From: Candidatus Accumulibacter vicinus
GTDB taxonomy: Bacteria; Pseudomonadota; Gammaproteobacteria; Burkholderiales; Rhodocyclaceae
Direction: 5' to 3'
Assembly: GCA_002425405.1 (NCBI GenBank)
Contig: DIME01000193.1
Coordinates: forward strand, 1-49,778
Length of the DNA: 49,778 bases
The notes under the pieces were generated by a model that was given only the letters and a program-made list of their open reading frames with translations, did no database searches and was not told the origin of the DNA. Below, one piece after another: positions 24,745 to 36,922 of the stretch. The translations under genes and the position numbers were made by a program. Each line of letters starts with the position of its first letter. Position 1 is the stretch's first letter.

Positions 24745-26628
24745 TCAGGCCGGCGCGGTTGCGCTGGGCGCAGCATCCGGCGCATTATGGTCCGGCTTGT
24801 TCGACGACGACGTCTGCGGCTGCTTGGGTGGGCGTGGTGGCTTGCCTTCCATGATGTCGTTGATCTGGTCGGCGTCGATCGTTTCCAGTTCGAGCAATGC
24901 CGCAGCCATCGCCTCGACCTTGTCGCGATGATTCTCGAGCAATCGACGCGCCAAGGCATACTGCTCGTCGATGATTCTGCGGATTTCAGCGTCGACCTTC
25001 TCCATCGTCGCTTCGGACATGTTCTTATGCGTGGTTACCGAGCGCCCGAGGAAAACCTCACCGTCGTTCTCCCCATAAACCATCGGACCAAGCGCATCGG
25101 ACATGCCGTAACGGGTGACCATGTCACGTGCCATTTGTGTTGCCCGTTCAAAGTCGTTTGAGGCACCCGTGGTCATCTGGTTCATGAACAGCTCTTCAGC
25201 GATGCGCCCACCGAACAGAACGGCAATCCGACTCATCAGATAGACGCGGTCGTAAGCGTAACGATCCTCTTCCGGAAGTTGCATGGTCAGGCCGAGCGCA
25301 CGGCCGCGCGGGATGATGGTCACCTTATGCACGGGATCGGATTTCGGCATCAGCTTGGCGACCACTGCGTGCCCAGATTCGTGATAAGCCGTATTGCGCT
25401 TCTCGTCCTCGTTCATGACCATGCTGCGGCGCTCGGCACCCATCATGATCTTGTCCTTGGCCTTTTCGAAGTCCTCCATGTCGACCAGGCGCTTGTTGCC
25501 ACGCGCAGCGAACAGGGCCGCTTCGTTGACTAGGTTGGCCAGGTCAGCCCCGGAAAATCCGGGCGTCCCGCGGGCGATGATGTCCGCCTTGACGTCAGGG
25601 GACAGCGGCACCTTGCGCATATGCACCACGAGAATCTGTTCGCGCCCACGGATGTCTGGCAGCGGGACGACCACCTGACGGTCGAAACGTCCCGGACGCA
25701 TCAGCGCCGGGTCGAGCACGTCGGGACGGTTGGTGGCAGCGATCACGATGACCCCGACACTGGCCTCGAAACCATCCATCTCGACCAGCATCTGGTTGAG
25801 CGTCTGCTCGCGTTCGTCATTGCCACCGCCAAGTCCGGCGCCGCGCTGACGACCCACCGCATCCAGCTCATCGATAAAGATGATGCAAGGAGCATGTTTT
25901 TTGGCGTTTTCGAACATGTCGCGAACGCGCGCCGCTCCGACACCGACGAACATCTCGACGAAGTCGGAACCAGAAATCGAGAAGAAAGGCACCTTGGCCT
26001 CGCCGGCAATCGCTTTGGCGAGCAAGGTCTTGCCGGTACCGGGGTTGCCAACCAGCAGCACGCCCTTCGGAATACGCCCACCGAGTTTCTGGAATTTTGA
26101 CGGATCGCGAAGGAAGTCGACGAGTTCCGAGACCTCTTCCTTGGCCTCGTCACAACCGGCCACATCAGCAAAGGTGATGGTATTGGTCGACTCGTCGAGC
26201 AGCCGTGCCTTGCTCTTGCCGAACGAGAAGGCGCCGCCGCGTCCGCCGCCCTGCATCTGGCGCATGAAGAAAATCCACACGCCGATCAAGAGCAACATCG
26301 GGAACCAGCTGACGAAGATGCTCATCAGGAACGATTGTTCTTCCTCAGGCTTGGCCTCGATCTTGACTCCATGTTTCAGCAGGTCGGAAACCATCCACAG
26401 ATCCGGTGGCGCGTAGCTGGTCAGCTTACGGCCGTCAGTCGTCGTTGCCTTGAGTACACGCCCCTCGATGACCACCTTGGCGATCGTTCCCTTGCCCACT
26501 TCCTCGATGAACTGTGAGTACTCCATCGACGACTGGGTTACCTGGCGATTGTTGAACTGGTTGAACACCGTCATCAAAACGAGACCGATCACCAGCCAGA
26601 CTGCCAGATTCTTGAACATGTTATTCAA
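24745..26628 (-). CDS. ftsH: ATP-dependent zinc metalloprotease FtsH
   Basis: A 627-residue inner-membrane AAA protease for quality control of membrane proteins and for turnover of regulators such as LpxC in other bacteria. It has two membrane segments (about 6-22 and 104-122), Walker A GNPGTGKT (194-201), Walker B IIFIDELDAVG, the second region of homology (NRPDVLDPALMRPGRFDR) and the zinc motif HESGH (416-420). The start is probably TTG at 26628 (MNNMFKNL), because GAGGTG sits 5 bases upstream; ATG at 26619 is possible but 14 bases from that site. Located between rlmE and folP. Confidence 0.97.
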   Translation of the reverse strand: MNNMFKNLAVWLVIGLVLMTVFNQFNNRQVTQSSMEYSQFIEEVGKGTIAKVVIEGRVLKATTTDGRKLTSYAPPDLWMVSDLLKHGVKIEAKPEEEQSFLMSIFVSWFPMLLLIGVWIFFMRQMQGGGRGGAFSFGKSKARLLDESTNTITFADVAGCDEAKEEVSELVDFLRDPSKFQKLGGRIPKGVLLVGNPGTGKTLLAKAIAGEAKVPFFSISGSDFVEMFVGVGAARVRDMFENAKKHAPCIIFIDELDAVGRQRGAGLGGGNDEREQTLNQMLVEMDGFEASVGVIVIAATNRPDVLDPALMRPGRFDRQVVVPLPDIRGREQILVVHMRKVPLSPDVKADIIARGTPGFSGADLANLVNEAALFAARGNKRLVDMEDFEKAKDKIMMGAERRSMVMNEDEKRNTAYHESGHAVVAKLMPKSDPVHKVTIIPRGRALGLTMQLPEEDRYAYDRVYLMSRIAVLFGGRIAEELFMNQMTTGASNDFERATQMARDMVTRYGMSDALGPMVYGENDGEVFLGRSVTTHKNMSEATMEKVDAEIRRIIDEQYALARRLLENHRDKVEAMAAALLELETIDADQINDIMEGKPPRPPKQPQTSSSNKPDHNAPDAAPSATAPA

Positions 26629-26753
26629 TGCTTCACCTCTTCCACGTTGCCCGGTCCGGGATTGCTCGCGAAACCTTGCCATTCCACAAATTCACATTCA
26701 TACATTCTAAACCGATTCGTGCCTGCTGAAGCAAAAGCGACATCGATGCATGC

Positions 26754-27374
26754 TCACGCTTTCAAGGTTCTGCCCAGCAGATAAACTTCCCGACTGCGAT
26801 CGCGCGATGCGTCCGGCTTGCGTGCGGATACCAATTCGAAGTTCTTGCGCATCTCCAACAAGAAATCGGTAAATCCATCACCCTGAAAGAGTTTGACCAG
26901 GAAAGCGCCGCCTGGTTTCAGCCAGTTGCGAGCAAATTCCAGAGCCAGTTCGGCGAGGTATATGCCACGGGCCTGGTCGCAGGCCGGGATGCCAGATATA
27001 TTAGGCGACATATCGGAAAGAACAAGCCCGACTTTCTCACCCGCCAGCAGTTTTCCAAGAACATCGAGCACTTCCTGCTCACGGAAATCGCCCCGGATAA
27101 AGGTCACGCCGCGCAAAGGCACCATCTCCAACAGATCGACGGCGATGACGCGACCTCGGCCATGCATCCTCTTCGCGGCAACCTGCGACCAACCGCCCGG
27201 GGTCGCCCCCAGATCGACGACCACGTCGCCAGAATGGATCAGATGGTCCTTGTCATCGATCTCGACCAGCTTGTAGGCGGCACGCGAGCGAAAGCCTTCG
27301 GCCCTCGCCCGCTGCACATAGGCGTCGTTGAAGTGCTCACGCAGCCAGGCATTGCTCGATCTACTGCGACTCAT
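26754..27374 (-). CDS. rlmE: 23S rRNA 2'-O-ribose methyltransferase RlmE (FtsJ/RrmJ)
   Basis: A 206-residue SAM-dependent enzyme expected to methylate U2552 of 23S rRNA late in 50S assembly. Seen: the RSRAAYKLVEIDDKD block with the catalytic Lys, VVVDLGATPGGWSQVA for SAM binding, VLSDMSPNISG with the catalytic Asp, and the final catalytic Lys in GGAFLVKLFQGDG. It precedes ftsH as in most proteobacteria. The usual divergent yhbY gene next to it is not present here. Confidence 0.96.
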   Translation of the reverse strand: MSRSRSSNAWLREHFNDAYVQRARAEGFRSRAAYKLVEIDDKDHLIHSGDVVVDLGATPGGWSQVAAKRMHGRGRVIAVDLLEMVPLRGVTFIRGDFREQEVLDVLGKLLAGEKVGLVLSDMSPNISGIPACDQARGIYLAELALEFARNWLKPGGAFLVKLFQGDGFTDFLLEMRKNFELVSARKPDASRDRSREVYLLGRTLKA

Positions 27375-27410
27375 TCGCCAAAAGCCGTTAAAATGGGGCA
27401 GCGCGAGACC

Positions 27411-27875
27411 TTATCGGCCACTGCGCCCGACACTGGTCACGAGCAGCAAGCCAAGTAAGCTCTGAACGAGATAGAGGATGCTCGACACGCCATGCCAGGC
27501 GGCGAAGCGGTTCCGCAGCACGCTCTCCATCACTTCGCGCGGCAAGGCGTCGGCTTTGAGCTGCGCCAACAGCGGCTGCAATCCGAACAGGCTGACCGCG
27601 GTAAGCATCAGCATCAACAGCAGCAGCCAGAAGCGCCAGCGCCGCATGACCGCGCTGCCGCTACGCAGCAACATGAACGACAACAGGTAGGTCGCACAGA
27701 CCAGGCCCACCCAGCCAATCAGTTCGAAGAGCCTGCCGGCGAGCATGCCTGCCGTTTGACGGTCGCCACTCAGCGCGACGAACAGCGTCGGTGCCACGAC
27801 ATAGCCGATCGTCCACAGGCCGCCCACCCAGAGGGTCAGCGCCACGTCGTACAGAGCATCCGCGAGGCGTCGCAT
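27411..27875 (-). CDS. DUF4149-family integral membrane protein
   Basis: A 154-residue protein with four predicted membrane helices (about 8-32, 50-72, 82-100 and 128-148). The N-terminal pattern ALTLWVGGLWTIGYVVAPTL is typical of DUF4149 proteins found next to greA and rlmE in betaproteobacteria. Function is unknown. It sits 6 bp after greA and 37 bp before rlmE on the same strand, so it is part of the carA-carB-greA-rlmE-ftsH transcript. Confidence 0.85.
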   Translation of the reverse strand: MRRLADALYDVALTLWVGGLWTIGYVVAPTLFVALSGDRQTAGMLAGRLFELIGWVGLVCATYLLSFMLLRSGSAVMRRWRFWLLLLMLMLTAVSLFGLQPLLAQLKADALPREVMESVLRNRFAAWHGVSSILYLVQSLLGLLLVTSVGRSGR

Positions 27876-27881
27876 GGTTGC

Positions 27882-28358
27882 CTATTCGTAGCGGACTTCG
27901 ATGATTTCGTACTCGCGAACACCACCGGGAGCCTGCACCTCAGCGATGTCGCCGGCAAACTTGCCGATCAGCGCACGAGCGATCGGTGAGTTGATCGAAA
28001 TCTTGCCCGCCTTGATGTCGGCCTCGTCCTCGCCAACAATCTGATAGCTGACGCCAAGGCCGGTTTCCTGATCCTCGAGATCGAGCGTTGCCCCGAAAAC
28101 GCAACGCCCGTCGGCGTCGAGCAGCTTCGGGTCGATAATCTGTGCATTCGCGAGTTTGCTCTCGATTTCCTTGATGCGACCTTCGACGAATCCCTGCCGT
28201 TCCTTGGCGGCATCGTACTCGGCATTCTCCGAGAGATCGCCGTGCGAACGCGCCTCGGCAATCGCTGCGATGGCGCGTGGCCGTTCGACGGTTTTCAGAT
28301 TATGCAACTCGGCGCGGAGTTTCTCGGCGCCATTGACGGTCACAGGTATTTTGCTCAT
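27882..28358 (-). CDS. greA: Transcription elongation factor GreA
   Basis: A 158-residue factor that rescues backtracked RNA polymerase by stimulating transcript cleavage. The N-terminal coiled coil carries the acidic tip in GDLSENAEYDAAKERQ. The C-terminal FKBP-like domain has the expected YQIVGEDEADIKAGKISINS and ALIGKFAGDIAEVQAPGG. The ATG at 28358 gives MSKIPVTVNGAEKL; a start 10 codons upstream would add a non-family leader. It follows carB by 63 bp, a common carAB-greA order. Confidence 0.97.
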   Translation of the reverse strand: MSKIPVTVNGAEKLRAELHNLKTVERPRAIAAIAEARSHGDLSENAEYDAAKERQGFVEGRIKEIESKLANAQIIDPKLLDADGRCVFGATLDLEDQETGLGVSYQIVGEDEADIKAGKISINSPIARALIGKFAGDIAEVQAPGGVREYEIIEVRYE

Positions 28359-28421
28359 CTCATTCACTGCCAAACCGCCGGCACCCACCCGATCGGCGGA
28401 TTCGACGGTGCCAAGGGTTAA

Positions 28422-31611
<3,190 letters not shown>

Positions 31612-31628
<17 letters not shown>

Positions 31629-32769
31629 GTTTCGCCTTTTCGTCTTGCATCATCTTGACAAAGCGGTCGAACAGATAGGCGATGTCGTGCGGCCCCGGAC
31701 TGGCTTCCGGGTGGCCCTGAAAGGAAAAGGCCGGCAGGTCGCTACGCGCCAGACCCTGCAGTGATCCGTCGAACAGCGACACGTGCGTTGCCAGCAGGTT
31801 CGCCGGCAGGGTATCGGCGTCCACCGCAAAACCGTGGTTCTGACTGGTAATCAGGACCTGCCCAGTCTGGAGGTCCTTGACCGGGTGATTGGCGCCGTGA
31901 TGGCCGAACTTCATTTTCATCGTCCTGGCGCCCGAAGCGAGCGCCAATAACTGGTGACCCAGGCAGATCCCGAAAATCGGTACGCGCCTGGCAAGGATTT
32001 CGCGGATCGCCGTGATCGCATAATCACAAGGCTCGGGGTCGCCGGGCCCGTTTGAAAGGAACACGCCGCTCGGCTGCAGCTTGAGAACTTCTGCCGCCGT
32101 GGTCTGCGCCGGCACCACCGTCACCCGGCAGCCACGCGCGGCCAGCAAACGCAGAATGTTGTGCTTGACCCCAAAATCGTAGGCGACGACATGCCACAGC
32201 GGCGCCGGCGCAGCACCATAGCCGCCCAGGCGCCATGGCCCGCCAGCCCAATCGTAGGACGACTGAACGCTGACCACCCTGGCAAGGTCCATCCCGGCGA
32301 GACCGGGGAAGGCTGCCGCTTCGGCAAGCGCGCGCTGGTCATCGACCTCGACGGCCATGATGCAGCCCGCCTGCGCGCCCTTTTCCCGCAGCAAGCGTGT
32401 CAGCTTGCGCGTGTCGATCCCGGCAATCGCAACCATGCCGTGTTTCTGCAGATACGCGGACAGTGTCTCCTGCAGACGCCAATTCGCTGCCCGAACCGGC
32501 AGGTCACGAATCACCAGCCCTGCGGCATGGTTGCCAGGCGATTCGAAGTCCTCGGCATTACAGCCAACGTTGCCGATATGCGGATAGGTCAGGGTGACGA
32601 TCTGGCGACAGTACGAGGGATCGGTCAGTATTTCCTGATAGCCAGTCATCGCCGTGTTGAACACGACTTCACCGCTGGTACAGCCTCCGGCGCCGATCGC
32701 CAGACCGCGGAAAATCGTGCCGTCAGCCAGTGCGAGAATCGCGGGCGGAAGAGTGGGTAACAAGGACAC
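31612..32769 (-). CDS. carA: Carbamoyl-phosphate synthase small subunit (glutaminase)
   Basis: A 385-residue glutamine amidotransferase subunit supplying ammonia to CarB. The N-terminal domain starts AILALADGTIFRGLAIG. The class I glutaminase domain contains LSNGPGDPE, the nucleophile Cys in FGICLGHQLLALA, and the His/Glu pair in SFQGHPEASPGP. The start is GTG at 32769: AGGAGT at 32782-32777 lies 7-8 bases upstream and the protein then matches CarA length. Frames starting further upstream add unrelated residues encoded by the leader. The leader carries a terminator-like hairpin. Confidence 0.97.
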
Positions 32770-32829
32770 GAACAAGACTCCTGTGGTGGCTGCGGTTAGG
32801 TTTGCTGCCAGTCCAAGCCGTAGATACGC

Positions 32830-32860
32830 AAAAGCGGGACGGGCACACAGCCCTCCCGCT
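32830..32860 (-). promoter_or_regulatory. Terminator-like hairpin in the carA leader (possible attenuator)
   Basis: On the minus strand, about 60 bases before the carA start, AGCGGGAGGGC pairs with GCCCGTCCCGCT (11 base pairs, one bulged C, 5-base loop) and is followed by TTT then GCG. This has the shape of a weak intrinsic terminator upstream of the coding region. Pyrimidine-responsive attenuation is known in other bacteria's pyr genes; such control here is inference. Confidence 0.5.
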
Positions 32861-32937
32861 CGGTTCTTTGCAAGCTCGAGGATTGTACCGGAAAGAGCCC
32901 CCTTTTTGGGCAATTCGAAGCCGGCTACCCAGGGTAA

Positions 32938-32957
32938 ATTTGTTCCCTTCGACAAAT
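32938..32957. promoter_or_regulatory. Operator-like dyad between carA and the CBS gene
   Basis: ATTTGT-N8-ACAAAT, a perfect six-base inverted repeat, lies immediately upstream of the -35 of the plus-strand promoter at 32959. It could bind a regulator of either divergent gene. No regulator is assigned. Confidence 0.35.
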
Positions 32958-32958
32958 C

Positions 32959-32987
32959 TTGTCAGAAGTGCGGCACAGTGTTTTAAT
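32959..32987 (+). promoter_or_regulatory. Sigma-70 promoter of the CBS-domain gene
   Basis: TTGTCA (32959-32964) and TTTAAT (32982-32987) are separated by exactly 17 bases and each match the consensus in five of six positions. The predicted start is near 32994, about 28 bases before the ATG at 33022. Confidence 0.65.
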
Positions 32988-33021
32988 CTTCGCATGACCA
33001 TTGATCAGAAGGAATCCGAAA

Positions 33022-33621
33022 ATGCCAGATACTCGCTTCAAACCTTTGCCCTGGACCCGGCTCAAGAGAGGCGTCCCCTGCTACCTCCCGAAAATGGCAA
33101 CAACGATCACTGCGGTTGATGCCAATTCTCCGGCGCTGCGAGTAATGACCGATTTTCAGCGCATGACGCCGATCACGATTGCGCGCGATGCCTCGCTTGA
33201 CGATGCCAACAGAATCATGGCGCTGTGCCATGTACACTATCTGCTGGTGGCCGACGAGCAGAGGCAGTTGCAGGGGATCGTCACCGAAGCCGGGACCAAG
33301 GGCCACCGGCCGCTGGCCGTGGCCCATACGCTGGGCGTCCGTCCCGGCGAACTGGTGGTCGGCGATGTGATGATCAAACAACACGATGAGGTCGAAGTGA
33401 TGCATCTCAGAGATGTGCACACGGCCAGAGTCGGCAACGTCGTGGCGACCCTGAAGGCATTGGGAACGCCTTATTGTCTGGTCGTAGACCACGATGAAGA
33501 AGACAATCACATCCTCTGTGGCATCTTTTCCCTGTCCAAGATCGAACGTGAGATGGGGCTTGCACAGTCGACAGAAATCGCGCAGACCTTCTCGCAGGTC
33601 GTCAGTTCGCTCGGCCATTGA
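33022..33621 (+). CDS. CBS-domain protein
   Basis: A 199-residue soluble protein with a CBS pair: first motif around MTPITIARDASLDDANRIMALCHVHYLLVADE, described by its ends only, and second around VGNVVATLKALGTPYCLVVDHD. CBS pairs bind adenine nucleotides and act as energy or redox sensors, usually as part of an enzyme or transporter; here no other domain is attached. ATG 33022 has AAGGAA 8 bases upstream. It has its own promoter and a strong terminator, so it is a single-gene unit divergent from carA. Partner unknown. Confidence 0.82.
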   Translation: MPDTRFKPLPWTRLKRGVPCYLPKMATTITAVDANSPALRVMTDFQRMTPITIARDASLDDANRIMALCHVHYLLVADEQRQLQGIVTEAGTKGHRPLAVAHTLGVRPGELVVGDVMIKQHDEVEVMHLRDVHTARVGNVVATLKALGTPYCLVVDHDEEDNHILCGIFSLSKIEREMGLAQSTEIAQTFSQVVSSLGH

Positions 33622-33633
33622 ACCGGGCACCAG

Positions 33634-33663
33634 CCGCTCGGGACCCGCTGCCGAGCGGTTTTT
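33634..33663 (+). terminator. Rho-independent terminator of the CBS-domain gene
   Basis: CCGCTCGG (33634-33641) pairs perfectly with CCGAGCGG (33651-33658) across a 9-base loop and is followed directly by TTTTT. It lies 12 bases after the stop codon. Confidence 0.9.
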
Positions 33664-33678
33664 CAGAAAGCAACCATC

Positions 33679-34869
33679 ATGGGCAGCCGTAACGACTCAC
33701 CTGAACTCTCATTCGACGACCCAGGGCGGCACGGTATGGTACAGCGTGTCACCTGGGTCAGTGTGGTGGCGAATATTTTCCTGACCAGCGCGCAGGTGGT
33801 CGCCGGCATCGTTGCCCATTCCCAAGGTTTGATCGCCGACGGCCTGCATTCGCTATCCGATCTGGTCTGTGATTTCCTGGTACTCTTCGCCGCTCACCAC
33901 AGCAAGGATCCTGCCGACGAACGCCATCCCTATGGCCATGCCCGCATTGAAACGGCGGCATCGTTTGCGCTTGGCGCGATTCTGGCAGTCACTGGCGCCG
34001 GCATCATCTGGGGCGCCGGGGTAAAACTGCAAAACCTCGACAACCTGCCGCCGGTCCAGCAGCTGGCGCTATGGACGGCGATTCTTGCACTAGCGGCGAA
34101 GGAGGGTCTGTTCCGCTACATGCTGCATGTGGGTGAGCGCCTGCGCTCGCCGATGCTGATCGCCAACGCTTGGCACGCCCGCTCCGACGCCGCTTCGTCA
34201 CTGGTGGTGGCCTTGGGAATCGTCGGCAATCTGATGGGCTACAACTTTGCCGACTCGGTGGCCGCAGTGATCGTCGGCTTCATGATCGTCCGGATGGGCG
34301 TGGTGTTCGCCTGGGATGCCGTCCTGGAACTGATCGATACCGGCTTGTCGGTCGAGGAAGTTGACAGCATCCGCCAAGTGATCATTGACACCCCCGGTGT
34401 CAGGAATCTCCACGAACTGCGCACCCGTCGCATGGCGCATCGCTCACTGGTCGATGCACATGTCTGTGTCGACGCACGAATCAGTGTTTCGGAAGGTCAC
34501 CGTATTGCCGAGATGACCCGCAAACGCGTTCTCGACAGCCACGCTTCAGTTTCAGACGTGCTCGTCCATGTCGACGTCGAGGACGATCTGGATCATGACA
34601 GCCAACTCCAGAGCATGCCCGACCGCAGCGAACTGATGACGGAGCTGGCCCCCCTCCTCACCGATCTTCCAGAACCCCGGCGAGTCATCCTGCACTATCT
34701 CAATGGCCGCATCGAAGCCGAGTTGCTCCTGCCTCGCCAGTTCCTCGGCGACCTTACCGCGGTCAGCAAGGCTGAGCGAGAAATCGCCAGGCAGCTGGCG
34801 GAGTACCCGCTGATCAGTTCTCTTTCGATCAACTACGGTCGGCAGATTTTTCCCGTTAAAGGTCACTGA
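33679..34869 (+). CDS. Cation diffusion facilitator family metal transporter
   Basis: A 396-residue inner-membrane antiporter exporting divalent metals (zinc, iron, manganese or cobalt). Six helices are suggested. Metal-site residues are Asp54 and Asp61 with His57 in DGLHSLSD, and His166/Asp170 in WHARSD. The pattern HPYGHARIE follows helix II. After the membrane domain comes the usual cytoplasmic ferredoxin-like domain (about 225-305) and then about 85 further residues resembling a second such domain, making the protein longer than the common about 300 residues. Metal specificity cannot be called. The ATG at 33679 has AGAAAG upstream. Confidence 0.9.
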   Translation: MGSRNDSPELSFDDPGRHGMVQRVTWVSVVANIFLTSAQVVAGIVAHSQGLIADGLHSLSDLVCDFLVLFAAHHSKDPADERHPYGHARIETAASFALGAILAVTGAGIIWGAGVKLQNLDNLPPVQQLALWTAILALAAKEGLFRYMLHVGERLRSPMLIANAWHARSDAASSLVVALGIVGNLMGYNFADSVAAVIVGFMIVRMGVVFAWDAVLELIDTGLSVEEVDSIRQVIIDTPGVRNLHELRTRRMAHRSLVDAHVCVDARISVSEGHRIAEMTRKRVLDSHASVSDVLVHVDVEDDLDHDSQLQSMPDRSELMTELAPLLTDLPEPRRVILHYLNGRIEAELLLPRQFLGDLTAVSKAEREIARQLAEYPLISSLSINYGRQIFPVKGH

Positions 34870-34919
34870 ATACCGTTTATTCTGCAAGCGTCGGATTCCC
34901 GTGTCTCCGCCTGCATGCG

Positions 34920-35636
34920 CTATCTGCCCTGAGCCTGGACTTGCGAGAGCTTCTGTTCGATCCTGGCCGGCGGCACGGCTCCGGGAATCCGCTCCCCGTC
35001 CGCGAAGAAAATCGTCGGCGTACCGTTGATCGCCAGCTTGCGGCCGGTCTCGATGGTTTTCCTGACCGCGGTGGTGTCGCAATCACCTTTGCCTGTGGGA
35101 GCCTTGCCATCGATCATCCAGTCATTCCAGGCCTTAGCCTTGTCAGCGGCACACCAGATCTGGTTCGATTTCTCCAGTGAATCCTGCGAGAGGATCGGAT
35201 AAAGGAAGGTGTAAATCGTCACGTTGTCGAGCTTGGCGATGTCCCTGGCCAATTTCTTGCAGTAGCCGCAGTTCGGGTCCTCGAAGGTGGCGAAAACACG
35301 TGTGCCATCACCACGCACCTGCTTCACCGCCAGTGTCAACGGCAAGTCAGAAAACCTGATTGCGGTCAGCTTCTGCATCCGCTCGTCGGTCACGTTCTTC
35401 ATCGTCTTAGCATCAATCAGGCGGGCCCCCAGGAGCAGTGCTGAAACCTTCTCGTCGGTGTAGACGATCTGGCCATCGACGTAGACTTCGTAGAGACCCA
35501 GGTACGGGGTCTTGGTCACACTGCTAACCGCACGTTCGAGCTTGCCTTCCACCGCTTTCTTGATGCTGGCTTCGTCCGCGAGGGCGGACAGACTGAGAAC
35601 TGAGGCGAGCGCAAACGGCACGAATCGTTTATACAT
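34920..35636 (-). CDS. dsbC: Thiol:disulfide isomerase DsbC
   Basis: A 238-residue periplasmic protein with a signal peptide (cleavage near residues 20-21, SALADEAS), an N-terminal dimerisation domain (about 21-80) and a thioredoxin-fold catalytic domain. The catalytic domain has the active site Cys123-Gly-Tyr-Cys126 in FEDPNCGYCKKL and the cis-Pro loop GTPTIFF. Cys162 and Cys186 would form the structural disulfide. The CGYC motif, length and dimerisation domain favour DsbC, which corrects wrong disulfides. It lies 30 bp after the UbiH-family gene on the same strand, with a GGAGA ribosome binding site. Confidence 0.93.
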   Translation of the reverse strand: MYKRFVPFALASVLSLSALADEASIKKAVEGKLERAVSSVTKTPYLGLYEVYVDGQIVYTDEKVSALLLGARLIDAKTMKNVTDERMQKLTAIRFSDLPLTLAVKQVRGDGTRVFATFEDPNCGYCKKLARDIAKLDNVTIYTFLYPILSQDSLEKSNQIWCAADKAKAWNDWMIDGKAPTGKGDCDTTAVRKTIETGRKLAINGTPTIFFADGERIPGAVPPARIEQKLSQVQAQGR

Positions 35637-35666
35637 CGGTAATTTCTCCGGGTAAGGGGGGAGGCA

Positions 35667-36836
35667 TCAGAAAGCGCCAATGGCGTAGCGTACAAGTAAA
35701 TTCTTTAAGACCGGTAAAGTATTGGTCAGATTCATTCCGAAATTGCGCAAAGGCCTGAGTCCGGGAAAGGTTTTCCGGAAGAGCTGGTGTAGGGCATGCG
35801 TAACGGTTTGCATGAGCAGCGTTTCCTCGCGCCTTTGTCTTTGGTAGCGGGCCAGCAGGCGCTCGCTACCGATGTCCTGCCAGTCCGGCGTAGCCACCAG
35901 CAGACCGGCCAGCGCCTTCGCATCCTGGTAGCCGAGGTTGATACCGTGCCCGGAAAGCGGGTGAATGCCATGTGCTGCGTCGCCAAGCAGCGCCAGCCGC
36001 GGGGCAACGATCTGTGGCACCTGCATCAGGCGTAACGGAAAGGCTGCCGCGGGGGTCAGCAACTGGAAAGCGCCCAGTTCATCATTGCCGGCGGCGGCAA
36101 CCCGGCTGCATAGTTCCTCGGCTGGCAGTGCCAGCATGGCCAGCGCGTTTTCGTCAGGCGTGGACCAGACGATGGAGAGACGATGGCCCGCCATCGGCAG
36201 CCAGGCCAGCACCCCGTCGTGGCGAAACCATTGGCGTGCAATACCGTGATGCGGATGCTGACACTCGAAATTGGCGACCAGTCCCATCTCGCCGTAGAGC
36301 GTATTGATCGTCCGCAAACCCATCATTTCACGTACCCAGGAATCTCGTCCATCAGCGCCGACGAGCAGCCTGGCAGACAGCGATCGACCGTCGCCAAGGG
36401 TCAGCTGAGCGGCCCCTGAACTCATTTCCAGGACTTTCGGTACGGCCGGGCAAAGCAGGGTAAGGTTGCCCTGACGTTTGATGCTTTCCCAGAGTTCACA
36501 AGCCATCAGCGATGATTCGAGAATCCAGCCGAGTTCTGGAATACCGGTCTCGTAAGCCGAAAAATCCAGTTCTGCATTACTGTCGCCAAAGATTTTCATT
36601 GCTGAAATGGGCGCCATGCGCTCTGTCGGCAGGTGCTTCCAGATACCCATTGCTCGCAGGAAATCAGCATTGGCCGGGGAAATCGCGTAGACACGCGCAT
36701 CCCAGCCCGGTACAGGCAGCGGCGGGCGCTGTTCAACCAGGGCAACCCTGAGGCGCGTGTCGCGCAGTGCACAGGCCAGAGAAAGACCGGCGAGGCCGCC
36801 ACCAACAATAAGGACATCGAAATCCGTGACTTGCAT
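35667..36836 (-). CDS. UbiH/UbiF/VisC-family FAD monooxygenase
   Basis: A 389-residue flavoprotein hydroxylase of the ubiquinone synthesis family. The N-terminal dinucleotide motif VLIVGGGLAGLSLA, the middle VGADGRDSWVR (DG motif) and the C-terminal LLGDAAHGIHPLSGHGINLG (GD motif) are all present. The family hydroxylates the ring of ubiquinone precursors; which ring position (UbiH, UbiF, UbiI or UbiM type) cannot be decided from the motifs alone. ATG 36836 is chosen because the usual N-terminus starts just before the FAD motif; an upstream start adds 13 unrelated residues. Cotranscribed with dsbC. Confidence 0.9.
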   Translation of the reverse strand: MQVTDFDVLIVGGGLAGLSLACALRDTRLRVALVEQRPPLPVPGWDARVYAISPANADFLRAMGIWKHLPTERMAPISAMKIFGDSNAELDFSAYETGIPELGWILESSLMACELWESIKRQGNLTLLCPAVPKVLEMSSGAAQLTLGDGRSLSARLLVGADGRDSWVREMMGLRTINTLYGEMGLVANFECQHPHHGIARQWFRHDGVLAWLPMAGHRLSIVWSTPDENALAMLALPAEELCSRVAAAGNDELGAFQLLTPAAAFPLRLMQVPQIVAPRLALLGDAAHGIHPLSGHGINLGYQDAKALAGLLVATPDWQDIGSERLLARYQRQRREETLLMQTVTHALHQLFRKTFPGLRPLRNFGMNLTNTLPVLKNLLVRYAIGAF

Positions 36837-36922
36837 GCGGTGAAACCCAGGTAATTGAAAAATGGTTCTGTGCACGATCAGGAATTTACAAGCGTGGCCA
36901 AGGATGCTAGAAGTTCACCCTC

